Positions 28,789 to 37,416 of a stretch of DNA of 64,000 bases are shown here, piece by piece. The notes below the pieces were generated by a model. That model ran no database searches and was not told the DNA's origin. It was given only the letters and a program-made list of their open reading frames with translations. The position numbers were made by a program, and so were the translations under genes. Position 1 is the stretch's first letter, and the number at the start of each line of letters is the position of its first letter. Origin of the DNA: Geminicoccaceae bacterium (lineage in GTDB: Bacteria > Pseudomonadota > Alphaproteobacteria > Geminicoccales > Geminicoccaceae); the NCBI GenBank assembly GCA_020638495.1, contig JACKIN010000001.1, positions 124,001 through 188,000 on the forward strand, written 5' to 3'.

Positions 28789-29691
28789 ATGGCCGCGTTC
28801 GAGCTCGCCTCCGACAGCCTCGCCCTGCCGCCGGGGGCCTGGGCCAGGACCCATCGGCGCCGGCTGCGGCATGACGGGCGCACCGTCCTCGCCCTGACGC
28901 AGGGCGCGTTTCGGCCCTATGTCTTTCCGCTGATGACGCCGGCCGGCTTCGCCGTCACCGCCGAGGCGCCGGCCGACCATCCGCACCATGCCTCGCTCTG
29001 GCTCGGCGCCGACCACGTGCATGCCCTGACGCCAACGGCCCCGGGGGCGGTCGAGGAGTACACCTACAATTTCTACACCGACGAGACCTTCCAGGGCCGG
29101 GCGCCCGGGCGGCTGATCGAGCGAGGCTGCGAGGGTGCCGCGGACGGCGATGCCTTCGTCATCGACCAGGCGATCGACTGGCAGGGGCCAGAGGAATGGG
29201 CAGCGGCAGCGGGGCGGCTGGTCGCCCGGGAGCGGCGGGTGACGCGGGTCGCTCTCGGCCCCGGGCACTACCGGATCGACGTCACCTCGACGCTCACCGC
29301 CGGCGAGCGGGCGATCCGTCTGGGGCCCACGCGCCATGCCTTCTTCAACGTGCGGGTCGCCGACGGGCTGATGGTCGCGAATGGCGGCCGGGTGCAGGAC
29401 GATCGGGGCCGTGCGGGCGGCGCTGCGATCAGCGGCGAGGGTGCCCGCTGGGTCGATTTCTCCGGTCCCGTCGGCGGCGGAGAGTGGGCCGGGGTGGCGG
29501 TGATCGCCGAGCCGATCGGCGACCGGGCACCTTCATGGTTCGTCGCCGATTGGGGTGTCATCACAGTCGGCCCGTTCCGCTCCAAGGCGCTCCTGCTGGA
29601 GCCGGGGCAGGACTTCACGGCGCATTTTGCCGTCATCGTCCACGACGGTGACGCGGAGGCCGCCGGCATCGGCCGGCTCGCCGGGGACTGA
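28789..29691 (+). CDS. DUF6807 (PmoA-like) family protein
   Basis: A 300-residue protein with the family motif PADHPHHASLWLGADHVH in the N-terminal half, and FVIDQAIDWQGPEEW and GPTRHAFFNVRVADG further on. These proteins, often labelled PmoA or methane oxygenase by database error, have a beta-sandwich fold and conserved histidines. They are usually found with Gfo/Idh oxidoreductases and sugar transport genes; no methane oxidation is implied. ATG 28789 lacks a clear ribosome site. It is followed after 23 bp by the FAH-family hydrolase. Confidence 0.75.
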   Translation: MAAFELASDSLALPPGAWARTHRRRLRHDGRTVLALTQGAFRPYVFPLMTPAGFAVTAEAPADHPHHASLWLGADHVHALTPTAPGAVEEYTYNFYTDETFQGRAPGRLIERGCEGAADGDAFVIDQAIDWQGPEEWAAAAGRLVARERRVTRVALGPGHYRIDVTSTLTAGERAIRLGPTRHAFFNVRVADGLMVANGGRVQDDRGRAGGAAISGEGARWVDFSGPVGGGEWAGVAVIAEPIGDRAPSWFVADWGVITVGPFRSKALLLEPGQDFTAHFAVIVHDGDAEAAGIGRLAGD

Positions 29692-29714
29692 CGATCAGTG
29701 AGGAAGGAACGATC

Positions 29715-30485
29715 ATGCATATTGCCCGCTATCTCTACGAAGGCGAGGTCCGCTGGGCCGTCGTCGAGCCCGACGGGCTGCACCGCCTGGCCGGCGCGCC
29801 TTATGCCGGCATCGAGCGGACGGGTGCCGTCGATGCGCTGCACGCGGCCCGGCTGCTCTGCCCGATCGAGGCGCCCCGGATCTTCGCCATCGGCCTGAAC
29901 TATGTCGATCACATCAAGGAATCGGGCAGCAGGACGCCCGAGATCCCGCTCGTCTTCATGAAGCCCTCGACCGCCGCCATCGGCCCGGGCGAGCCGATCG
30001 TCTACCCGCTCGAGGGCCAGGAGGTGCATTTCGAGGCCGAGCTCGCCGTCGTCATCGGCCGGCGCGGGCGGCGCATCGAGCGGGACCGGGCGCTGGATCA
30101 CGTGCTCGGCTACACCTGCGCCAACGATGTCAGCGAGCGGGTGATCCAGAAGGCCGAGATGGCGCAGGGTGCGCTCGTGCTCTGCAAGGGCTTCGACAGC
30201 TTCTGTCCCCTCGGCCCGACCATCGCCACGGGGCTCGACCCGCGCGATCTGAAGATCGGTGCCCGGGTCAATGGCGAGGTGCGGCAGGCGAGCTCGACCT
30301 CGGACCTGCTCTTCTCGGTCGCCGATCTCGTCGCCTATTTCAGCACCGCGCTGACCCTCCTGCCGGGCGACGTGATCCTGACCGGCACGCCCTCGGGCGT
30401 CGGCCCGGTGAAGCCGGGCGATGTGGTGGAGATCGAAGTGGAAGGCGTCGGCGTGCTCAAGAACCCCGTGGTGGCGGAGGCCTGA
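29715..30485 (+). CDS. Fumarylacetoacetate hydrolase (FAH) family protein
   Basis: A 256-residue FAH-fold enzyme with the core motifs RIFAIGLNYVDHIKESG and PLVFMKPSTAAIGPGEPI. The metal ligands lie in HFEAELAVVIGRRGR (the E-x-E pair) and YTCANDVSERVIQK (Asp). The C-terminal LTGTPSGVGPVKPGDVVEIEVEG is typical. Relatives hydrolyse or decarboxylate 2-oxo acids and acylpyruvates, or act as 2-keto-3-deoxy sugar acid dehydratases; the exact reaction is not fixed by sequence. ATG 29715 follows GAGGAAGGAACG. Its stop lies inside a hairpin shared with the convergent transporter gene. Confidence 0.9.
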   Translation: MHIARYLYEGEVRWAVVEPDGLHRLAGAPYAGIERTGAVDALHAARLLCPIEAPRIFAIGLNYVDHIKESGSRTPEIPLVFMKPSTAAIGPGEPIVYPLEGQEVHFEAELAVVIGRRGRRIERDRALDHVLGYTCANDVSERVIQKAEMAQGALVLCKGFDSFCPLGPTIATGLDPRDLKIGARVNGEVRQASSTSDLLFSVADLVAYFSTALTLLPGDVILTGTPSGVGPVKPGDVVEIEVEGVGVLKNPVVAEA

Positions 30486-30509
30486 CAGCCTCGCGTCCCC
30501 GGCTGTCAG
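30482..30509. terminator. Bidirectional hairpin containing both convergent stop codons
   Basis: CTGACAGCC (30482-30490) and GGCTGTCAG (30501-30509) form a perfect 9-bp stem with a 10-base loop. The TGA of the FAH gene (30483-30485) and the TGA of the convergent DMT transporter (30506-30508) are both in the stem. There is no T-run, so it may act as a 3' stability element or a weak bidirectional terminator. Confidence 0.55.
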
Positions 30510-31432
30510 CGGGCCACGAGCAGCAGCAGGATGCCGCCGACGATCACGATGCAGCCGAGGAGCTCGCTCTTGTTGATCGCCTCCTTGAAGACGAGCCACG
30601 AGGCGAGGAAGGTGAAGACGAGCTCGATCTGGCCCAGCGCCCGCACATAGGCGACCTTCTGCAGCGTCATGGCGGTGAACCAGCCGGCCGAGCCGGCGAC
30701 GCCGACGAGGCCGACCCAGATCGCGACCCGCCAGTTGACGAGGCTGGCGCGCAGCTGGTCCGGCTCGCGCCGCCACATCCACAAGACCATGACGAAGGTC
30801 TGGAAGAGCGTCACGAAGGCGAGCGTGAAGGCCGCCTGCATGATGAAGCTCGGCCCGGCGAGTGCTGTCGACGCCTGCCGGTAGAGCACGGCCGACACGC
30901 CGAACGACGCCGCCGAGGCGAGCCCGATCAGGGCCGGGCGGCCGCTGAGCGATGAGATGACCGACCGCAGCGTCAGCGGCTGGCGGGCGATCGAGATCAG
31001 GACGACGCCGGCGACGCCGATGAGGATCGCGGCGACGGCTCCGGCCGTGACGGTCTCGCCGAGCAGGACGAGGCCGAAGATCGCCGCCTGCACCGGTTCG
31101 GTCTTCGAATAGGCCGTGCCGACGGCGAAGTTGCGGTAGGAGAAGAGGTGCACCAGCAGGAAGGTGGCGATGATCTGGGCGAGGCCGCCCAGCGCACCGG
31201 CGGCGAAGAAGGTGACGTTCGGTTCCGGCAGCTTGTGGCCGAGCCCGGCATGCAGGACGGCGAGATAGAGGAGGGCGAACGGGAAGCCGTAGCCGAAGCG
31301 CACGAAGGTGGCGCCGGTGGTGCCGAGCCGGCCCTTGAGATGCTTCTGCAAGGCCGAGCGCAGGTTCTGGCAGAACGCCGCGAAGATGGTGATCGGAATC
31401 CAGAGCTCGAGCAGGACGCGGCCGCCTTTCAC
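30506..31432 (-). CDS. DMT/EamA-family membrane transporter
   Basis: A 308-residue carrier with about ten membrane helices in two EamA repeats. The first holds RNFAVGTAYSKTEPVQAAIFGLVLLGE and the second AYVRALGQIELVFTFLASWLVFKE, the repeated end-of-domain signature. Relatives export metabolites or import small solutes. GTG 31432 is the only usable start before the first helix, and no clear ribosome site is visible. It is the last gene of a minus-strand run with two kinase-like genes and an M20 hydrolase, so it may handle their substrate or product. Confidence 0.85.
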   Translation of the reverse strand: MKGGRVLLELWIPITIFAAFCQNLRSALQKHLKGRLGTTGATFVRFGYGFPFALLYLAVLHAGLGHKLPEPNVTFFAAGALGGLAQIIATFLLVHLFSYRNFAVGTAYSKTEPVQAAIFGLVLLGETVTAGAVAAILIGVAGVVLISIARQPLTLRSVISSLSGRPALIGLASAASFGVSAVLYRQASTALAGPSFIMQAAFTLAFVTLFQTFVMVLWMWRREPDQLRASLVNWRVAIWVGLVGVAGSAGWFTAMTLQKVAYVRALGQIELVFTFLASWLVFKEAINKSELLGCIVIVGGILLLLVAR

Positions 31433-31474
31433 GCGAGCGCCGAGGTGGTGGCCGGGCGCTGAGCCTTTCGGCTT

Positions 31475-32416
31475 CTACAAGGCGCGCAGCCAGGCTTCCC
31501 AGCGGAAATCGTGCATGATCGAGCGGGCGCGGAGATATTTCCACGTCCCGTATTTGTGATAGTCGAAGTCGAGGGCCGAGATCTGCTCCTGGACCATGGC
31601 CCAGGTCGCCCATTTGACGTCGGCCAGCGCCCGCATCACGGCGACGCGGGCGACCAGCTCCGGCCGGAGCTCGCCGGCATAGGCCTCGAGCAGCCGGGCG
31701 GCCGTGTCCTCGGTGAAGAACATCTCGCCGAGCCAGACGCCGAGCTCGTAGGAGCGCTCGTTCATCGAGGCGAACTCGTAGTCGACGAGCTTCATGGGGG
31801 CGTCCGGCTTGACCAGGAAGTTGCCGGGCATGGGGTCGTTGAAGCAGGGCACGAGGTCGAGGCCGGAAGCCAGGAAGGCGGACCGGGCATTGCCGTAGAG
31901 CCGGCTCAGCCAGGGCCAGTCCTCGGGCAGGCTGCCGCCGAGCCCGGCCACCTGGGCGATGTGCTCGTCGATCATGTCGAAGATGGTCTTGGTCAGGCCC
32001 AGCCCCTCGCCGGCGTGGAACTGGCGGTAGCAGTCGACGGCGGCGAGCTGGATGGCCTCGTCCTGGAAATCGGCATTGGTGCAGGCGCGATAGCCTTCGA
32101 GCAATTCGGCCACCTCGAGCCCGGTTTCGGCATCGAAATGGACCACCTCGGGGCCGAGCCCCTTGGCGTGCGCCAGCCGGGCCGCCTCGTTGGCCGCCAC
32201 ACGGTCGACGAACATCTCGGTCCCGGCACCCGGGATCTTGAGGAAGTAGCGGCGCTCGTCGCCGGCGAGCGTGATCCGCCAGTTGCTGTTGGAGATGCCG
32301 CCGGTCATCAGGGCGTAGCTGGCGCCCTGTTCCCGCCAGGCCGGCACCCTGGCGATGGCCGCCTCGACGGCGCGCTCCGCGTCGGTCTCGGCCTCGCCAA
32401 AGTTTCGCTCGCTCAT
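31475..32416 (-). CDS. Choline/ethanolamine-kinase-like phosphotransferase, copy A
   Basis: A 313-residue protein of the APH/choline kinase fold. The N-lobe has GGISNSNWRI and RRYFLKIPGAGTEMFVDR (ATP-site lysine). The catalytic loop reads VPCFNDPMPGNFLV, where the usual H-N-D is F-N-D, so the loop histidine is lost but the aspartate is kept. The metal motif is KLVDYEFASMNERSYELGVW, very close to choline kinase (IDFEYAS.N). It probably phosphorylates an amino alcohol. ATG 32416 lies one base from the stop of copy B, its upstream paralogue. Confidence 0.85.
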   Translation of the reverse strand: MSERNFGEAETDAERAVEAAIARVPAWREQGASYALMTGGISNSNWRITLAGDERRYFLKIPGAGTEMFVDRVAANEAARLAHAKGLGPEVVHFDAETGLEVAELLEGYRACTNADFQDEAIQLAAVDCYRQFHAGEGLGLTKTIFDMIDEHIAQVAGLGGSLPEDWPWLSRLYGNARSAFLASGLDLVPCFNDPMPGNFLVKPDAPMKLVDYEFASMNERSYELGVWLGEMFFTEDTAARLLEAYAGELRPELVARVAVMRALADVKWATWAMVQEQISALDFDYHKYGTWKYLRARSIMHDFRWEAWLRAL

Positions 32417-32417
32417 C

Positions 32418-33368
32418 TCAGACCCTCCGCACCCGTTCCTCGAAGCGCTGGTCGCGCATCGCCATGCGGCAGCGCAGGAAGCGCCATTCGGCATATTTGA
32501 GGAACTCGAGATCGGTCCTCGCCGAGGTTCGGGCGAGGATGGCGCCGATCAGGCCCCAGCGCAGGTCGTCGGCGACCCCGTAGAGGCGGGAGCGGTTGAA
32601 GAGGCGCTCGTCGAACCTGCCGTGGAACGCCTCGAAGCTCTCCCTGGCGGCCGGGTCGAAGGTGTTGGCCTCGACCAGGAAGCTGCCGAGGTCCTCGAAC
32701 GGGTCGCGATTGGCGGCGAGGTCGAAATCGACGAGAAGGACCCCGCCGGCCTCGTCGATCATGACGTTGCTGGCATTGCCGTCGCCATGCGCCGGCACGG
32801 TGTCGATGCCGGCGGCCCGGATGGCCTGGGCCGCGGTGCGGATGTTGTCGAGGAGCCAGGCATGGTCGGCCGGCAGGGCGACGCCCGCTGCGCCGGCCCG
32901 CCGGAGCAGGCTCTCGATGTGGTCGAAGACGCCCATCGTCCGCGGCAGAGGGGGCCCGGCCTGGAAGGCCCGCATGGCGGCGAGCACGGCATCGCGGATG
33001 GCGGGCTCGGCGAGGCGGTTCAGGGTGGCCGTGCGATGCGATCCGGCAAGATCCCGCATGACGAGGTCGCCGGTCAGGGGATCGGCCGCGACGACCTCGG
33101 GGCCGACGCCGAGCGTGCCCGCCTCGCGCGCGGCGGCCACGACGCTCGCCGGGTCGGCGAAGAGGGCGGCGTCGGGATCGGCGATCTTGACCCAGAGGCT
33201 CTCGCCGGTTGCCGCATCCCGGGCGCGCAGGCTGGTGGCGTCGACGCCCTGGTTCATGGGCGAGGCCACCGGGGCCACGCCCGGGCGGAGCGTCGGCTCG
33301 CGGCCTGCCCAGCCGGGCACCGTGGCGACGAGTGCCCTGGCCGCTTCGAGTGCGTCCCGCGTGCTCAT
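32418..33368 (-). CDS. Choline/ethanolamine-kinase-like phosphotransferase, copy B
   Basis: A 316-residue APH-fold phosphotransferase. It keeps a canonical catalytic loop, VPAHGDGNASNVMID, and metal motif, LLVDFDLAANRDPFEDLGSFL. Its C-terminal third aligns with copy A (DLRWGLIGAIL, then YAEWRFLRCRMAMRD against YGTWKYLRARSIMHD), so the two are tandem, diverged paralogues. ATG 33368 overlaps the M20 hydrolase stop by four bases. The substrate is probably an amino alcohol or a related compound; the position next to an amidohydrolase and an importer suggests catabolism rather than antibiotic resistance. Confidence 0.85.
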   Translation of the reverse strand: MSTRDALEAARALVATVPGWAGREPTLRPGVAPVASPMNQGVDATSLRARDAATGESLWVKIADPDAALFADPASVVAAAREAGTLGVGPEVVAADPLTGDLVMRDLAGSHRTATLNRLAEPAIRDAVLAAMRAFQAGPPLPRTMGVFDHIESLLRRAGAAGVALPADHAWLLDNIRTAAQAIRAAGIDTVPAHGDGNASNVMIDEAGGVLLVDFDLAANRDPFEDLGSFLVEANTFDPAARESFEAFHGRFDERLFNRSRLYGVADDLRWGLIGAILARTSARTDLEFLKYAEWRFLRCRMAMRDQRFEERVRRV

Positions 33369-34633
33369 GATGCGGTCTCCCCGGCTTTGGCGAGGTCGGG
33401 TCCCTCGACCAGCAGCCGTTCGAGCATGCCGGTGAGCAGGTCGAGGCCGAGGGCGAGGTCCTCGGGCCTGGTGTCCTCGAGGGGCGAATGGCAGATGCCG
33501 CCGATGCTCGGCGTCGCCACGACGATCGAGGGGCAGAGCCGTGCCATGGGCACGGCGTCGTGGGCGGCGATGGTGTCGAGCCGCATGGCCGGCTCGCCGA
33601 GCCCGGTTGCCACCTCGTTGGCGAGGCGCTGCAGGCCGGGCGCGAAGCGGCCGGGGCGGCGCAGCTCGTCGCGGGCGAAGGACCAGCCGACGCCGGCGCG
33701 GGTCGCCTCCGCTTCGATCAGCGCCTCGGTCCGGGCGAAGGCGGTCTCCAGCACGGCCGGATCGGCGGAGCGCAGCTCGGCGAAGATGGTCACGGTCGAG
33801 GGCACGACATTGGGCGAGTTGGGCAGGGCCTCGATCCGCCCGACCGAGGTGTGCAGCTCGCCCGGGGGTGCCATGTCGACGAGCTGGCGGAGCTCGGTGA
33901 TGACGCCGGCGGCGGCGAGCAGCGCGTCCTTGCGCTCGGCCATGGGTGTGGGCCCCGTGTGCGCCGGCACACCCTCGAAGCGGATCTCCAGCTTGCGGCA
34001 GCCCCACCAGCGATCGAAGGCGGCGAGGCGCCGGCCGGCCCGCTCCAGCAGCGGGCCGCATTCGATGTGCAGCTCGACATAGGCGGCCGGGCGCGGCGCC
34101 GGCTGGTCGGTGCCGAGATGGCCGATGGCCTCGAGGGCGGCCCTGACGGTGATGCCGTCCCGGTCTTCCCGGGCCAGCGCCCAGTCGGTGTCGATGGCGC
34201 CGACATAAGCCTGCGAGCCGAGCACGCTCGGCTGGAAGCGGGCACCCTCCTCGTTGGTCCAGGCGACGACGGCGAGGTTCATCGCCGGTGCCGCCAGCCG
34301 CTGGCGCAGCTCGCGCGCCGCGATCACCGAGGCGATGACGCCATAGGTGCCGTCCAGCCGGCCGCCATTCGGCTGGCTGTCGACATGCGAGCCGGTGAGC
34401 AGCCAGGGGGCCTCGGGGCCGGCGATCCCGGCGAGGCCGAAGATGTTGCCGATGGCGTCGATGCGCACCTCGAAGCCGGACTCGCGGAGCCAGGCGACCA
34501 GCGCGTCGCGGGCCTCGCCATTGGCGGCGGTCGCCTCGGGCCGGTGGATGCCGCCGGCCTTGGTGGCGCCGAAGGTGGAGAACCGGGCGATTTGCTCGTG
34601 CAGCTCCCGATGGATGTGGTCCGGCCGCGTCAT
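33365..34633 (-). CDS. M20-family Zn-dependent amidohydrolase (carbamoylase/hydantoinase type)
   Basis: A 422-residue enzyme of the allantoate amidohydrolase/N-carbamoyl-amino-acid hydrolase family. Metal ligands are in GSHVDSQPNGGRLDG, WTNEEGARF and ELHIECGPLLE, and the histidine of IAAHDAVPMA. A lid domain starts near AAFDRWWGCRKLEIRFEG, with PAHTGPTPMAERKDAL. Odd: the usual HIEQGP is HIECGP here. It removes a carbamoyl or acyl group from an amino compound. It is the first gene of the minus-strand operon, divergent from a peptide-type ABC importer that could bring in its substrate. Confidence 0.9.
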   Translation of the reverse strand: MTRPDHIHRELHEQIARFSTFGATKAGGIHRPEATAANGEARDALVAWLRESGFEVRIDAIGNIFGLAGIAGPEAPWLLTGSHVDSQPNGGRLDGTYGVIASVIAARELRQRLAAPAMNLAVVAWTNEEGARFQPSVLGSQAYVGAIDTDWALAREDRDGITVRAALEAIGHLGTDQPAPRPAAYVELHIECGPLLERAGRRLAAFDRWWGCRKLEIRFEGVPAHTGPTPMAERKDALLAAAGVITELRQLVDMAPPGELHTSVGRIEALPNSPNVVPSTVTIFAELRSADPAVLETAFARTEALIEAEATRAGVGWSFARDELRRPGRFAPGLQRLANEVATGLGEPAMRLDTIAAHDAVPMARLCPSIVVATPSIGGICHSPLEDTRPEDLALGLDLLTGMLERLLVEGPDLAKAGETAS

Positions 34634-34723
34634 TGCCCGCTCCCGCCTCGCTCGATCTCGTCACGCCCGCTTGGGCTCTTTGCCCGATTTTGTGGGTTTT
34701 GACCGAATGATCCCTAAAAGTCG

Positions 34724-34753
34724 TTGACGCATCGGGCAAGTCTCAAATAGCGT
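34724..34753 (+). promoter_or_regulatory. Candidate promoter of the peptide-type ABC importer operon
   Basis: TTGACG (34724-34729) and TAGCGT (34748-34753) are separated by 18 bases in the AT-richer part of the divergent gap. Transcription would start near 34760 and give a leader of about 55 bases before ATG 34816. The -10 form TAGCGT recurs at the hyuA, nirS and nirI promoters. Confidence 0.5.
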
Positions 34754-34815
34754 CGGCGCGCCAAAGGTCGGTCGACGCCAGCAATAAGGCGCAACAAGCA
34801 GGAAGGGTCCTCCCC

Positions 34816-36420
34816 ATGTCGAGTCTCCTAATGCCCGGCAAGCGACGCTTTCGGACGAACCGTCGGCGGGTGCTCGGCGGCATGGCCGCGGCGGGCGGGC
34901 TCGCGGCCTTTCCGGCCCCCTACATCAAGCGGGCCTGGGGCCAGGCGCGCAACCACATGGTCTTCGCCAGCGCCGAGCCGGTAACGGGCAACTGGGATCC
35001 GACCAGCCACACCACGCTCGCCCAGATCAATCTCGAGGGCTTCGTCTTCGGCAAGCTGTTCCAGACGCCGATGCGGCCGGAGAACCCCGACGAGCTGGTC
35101 TTCGAGCTGGCCACCAGCCAGGAGGTGCTCGACCTCCACACCATCGAGTACAAGCTGCGCGACGGCGTCACCTTCCACAACGGCGCGCCCTTCGGCGCCG
35201 AGGACGTCAAGGCGACCTTCGAATATGCGTCGCAGCCGGGTCGTCCGGCCGCCTGGTATCCGGGCCCGGTCGAGGTCGAGGTGGTCGACCGCCTGACCGC
35301 CCGCGTCCACACCGAGATCGGCGATTTCCCGGCATCGGCCTTCTATTTCCTCGCCGGCTTCCTGCCGATCATGTCGAAGGACGATGTCGCCGATCCCACC
35401 GTCCTGCAGGAGCGGCCGAACGGCACCGGCCCCTTCAAGTTCGTCGAGCAGCGCGGCAACACCACGGTGCTGGCGGCCTTCGACGGCTTCATGCATGGCC
35501 GGCCGATCCTCGACGAGGTGCATTTCGCCTATGTGGGCGATGCCACCACCCGCGTTCTGGCCCTGCTCTCGGGCGAGGTCGACGTGGTCGAGCGGCTCGA
35601 GCCCGAGCAGTACGAGACGCTGGCCGGCGAGAGCGGCGTCGCCCTCTCGCGCACCATCTCGACCGAGAACAAGTACCTGCATTTCCGCTGCAACAAGGCG
35701 CCGTTCGACGACCCGCGCCTGCGCATGGCCGCCTGCCACGCCATCGACCGCGAGCTCGTGACCGAGATCCTCGGCGTCGCCGGTCATGCCTCCTCGAACT
35801 ACATCTCGCCGGTCAAGTTCGGCTATATCGACCTGCCGAACTATCCCTCTTACGACCCGGCGCGCTGCCAGGAGCTGCTCGCCGAGGCCGGCTTCCCGGG
35901 CGGCCAGGGCCTGCCGACGCTCGAATACCTGACCAGCGACGGCTTCTACCCGAAGACCAAGGAATATGGCGAGGTGATCACGGCCCTCCTGCAGGAGCAG
36001 GGCTTCCCGGTCGAGCTGACGGTCATGGAGACTGCCGCCTGGCTCGAGCGGATCTACCAGCGCGAGGGCCAGGAGCCCTACGGCCATCTCGTCGATGTCG
36101 GCTGGTCGACCGGCTCGCCCGAGCCCGACCTCGTGCTCCGGCCGATGTTCCATTCGAGCGCCGGCCCGCGCGGCGGCCTGATCAACGGCATCGCCGACCC
36201 GGCGATCGACGCCGTGCTCGACCAGCAGCAGGCCGAGACCGACACCGCGAAGCGGCGCGAGCTGATCCAGACCGTGGCGACGCCGAAGCTCGCCGAGCTG
36301 GTGCCCAGCTTCTCGCTCTTCACCTCCGTCCTCCTGCACGGGCGGCGGGCCGGCCTCGAGGGGCTGCACTTCTATCCCAACGGCCCGATCGACGCGTCCA
36401 AGGCCGAGTACAAGGCCTGA
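34816..36420 (+). CDS. Peptide-type ABC transporter substrate-binding protein (SBP family 5), Tat signal
   Basis: A 534-residue binding protein of the DppA/OppA family. The N-terminus carries a twin-arginine signal (NRRRVLGGMAAAGGLAAFPA). Family landmarks are LEFGVTFHNG-like LRDGVTFHNGAPFGAEDV, GTGPFKFVEQRGN, and CNKAPFDDPRLRMAACHAID. It begins a complete importer with two permeases and a fused ATPase. It is divergent from the M20 hydrolase/kinase operon, so its ligand may be an N-carbamoyl or acylated amino compound rather than a peptide; that is inference. Confidence 0.92.
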   Translation: MSSLLMPGKRRFRTNRRRVLGGMAAAGGLAAFPAPYIKRAWGQARNHMVFASAEPVTGNWDPTSHTTLAQINLEGFVFGKLFQTPMRPENPDELVFELATSQEVLDLHTIEYKLRDGVTFHNGAPFGAEDVKATFEYASQPGRPAAWYPGPVEVEVVDRLTARVHTEIGDFPASAFYFLAGFLPIMSKDDVADPTVLQERPNGTGPFKFVEQRGNTTVLAAFDGFMHGRPILDEVHFAYVGDATTRVLALLSGEVDVVERLEPEQYETLAGESGVALSRTISTENKYLHFRCNKAPFDDPRLRMAACHAIDRELVTEILGVAGHASSNYISPVKFGYIDLPNYPSYDPARCQELLAEAGFPGGQGLPTLEYLTSDGFYPKTKEYGEVITALLQEQGFPVELTVMETAAWLERIYQREGQEPYGHLVDVGWSTGSPEPDLVLRPMFHSSAGPRGGLINGIADPAIDAVLDQQQAETDTAKRRELIQTVATPKLAELVPSFSLFTSVLLHGRRAGLEGLHFYPNGPIDASKAEYKA

Positions 36421-36438
36421 TCCCGGGACGGCAGGCCC

Positions 36439-37416
36439 GTGGGCTTCGCGCTGACCTTCTTCGCCCGGCGCCTCGGGCAGGGCGTGCTGATCGTGCTCCT
36501 CGTCTCGTTCACGATCTTCGCCCTCCTGCGCGTCGTGCCGGGCGATCCGGCGCGGATCATCCTCGGGCCCATGGCGACCGACGAGGTGCTCGAGCAGACC
36601 GCCCGCGACATGGGCCTGCGCGACCCGATCCCGCTCCAGTACATGCGCTATCTGGGGCAGGTGGCGAAGGGCGACTTCGGCACGTCCTTCATCAAGGCCA
36701 AGGGCGGCGGGTCGATGGGCGGCGGCCGTGACGAGGCCCGGGGCGAGCGCGCACGGGTGCTCGATCTCGTGGCCGAGACCCTGCCGCTGACGCTGCAGCT
36801 CGCCGGCCTCGCCCTCGTCTTCACCGCGCTCATCGCCCTGCCGCTCGGCATCGCCGGCGGGCTGATGGCGGGGCGCTGGCCGGACAAGCTCGCCCTCTAC
36901 GCCTCGTCGATCTTCGTGTCCCTGCCGAACTTCTGGCTCGCCATCGTCCTGGCGCTGGTGGTGACCGCCAAGCTCGGCTGGATCCCCTCGATCGGCTACC
37001 AGAACATCGCCTACGCCATCCTGCCGGCCTTCGTCATCGCCATCGAGATGTCGCCGCTGTTCATCCGCTCGCTCTCGGTCTCGATCGCCGACACCATGCG
37101 CCACCCCTTCGTCGAGCTGGCCCAGGTGCGCGGCCTCTCACCCAGGCGCATCTTCAGCCATCACGTGCTGCGCAACGCCGCCGTGCCGGTGCTCAATCTC
37201 TTCGGCGTGCAGATCGGTGCCTTGCTCGGCGGCGTCCTGGTCGTCGAGTACATCTTCGACTATCCGGGCTTCGGCCTGCTCACCGTGCAGGCGGTGCTGC
37301 AGCGCGACTTCCCGGTGATCCAGGGCATCGCCATCATCTCGACCTCGATCTTCGTCGTCATCAACATTCTCGTCGACTTCGTCTCGGCGCAGATCGACCC
37401 CCGGATCGAGTACTGA
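36439..37416 (+). CDS. Peptide-type ABC transporter permease (DppB-like)
   Basis: A 325-residue permease starting GTG 36439. It has the DppB-type first helix LIVLLVSFTIFALLRVVPGDPARI and the coupling segment ELAQVRGLSPRRIFSHHVLRNAAVPVLN. The end, LVDFVSAQIDPRIEY, is that of the family. Odd: after GDFGTSF there is a glycine- and charge-rich insertion (KAKGGGSMGGGRDEARGERA) in the periplasmic loop where relatives have a short turn. Its stop overlaps the next permease start by one base. Confidence 0.92.
   Translation: MGFALTFFARRLGQGVLIVLLVSFTIFALLRVVPGDPARIILGPMATDEVLEQTARDMGLRDPIPLQYMRYLGQVAKGDFGTSFIKAKGGGSMGGGRDEARGERARVLDLVAETLPLTLQLAGLALVFTALIALPLGIAGGLMAGRWPDKLALYASSIFVSLPNFWLAIVLALVVTAKLGWIPSIGYQNIAYAILPAFVIAIEMSPLFIRSLSVSIADTMRHPFVELAQVRGLSPRRIFSHHVLRNAAVPVLNLFGVQIGALLGGVLVVEYIFDYPGFGLLTVQAVLQRDFPVIQGIAIISTSIFVVINILVDFVSAQIDPRIEY

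Noticed and set aside
28789..29691. Reading the PmoA-like label as a methane oxygenase subunit
   Set aside because: The DPHH-type beta-sandwich family is named PmoA by annotation drift. It has no membrane helices or particulate monooxygenase motifs, and no pmoB or pmoC is present.
31475..33368. Aminoglycoside resistance genes
   Set aside because: The proteins have the APH fold, but the metal-loop pattern VDYEFASMNER is that of choline/ethanolamine kinases, and the context is catabolic with no other resistance or mobile genes.
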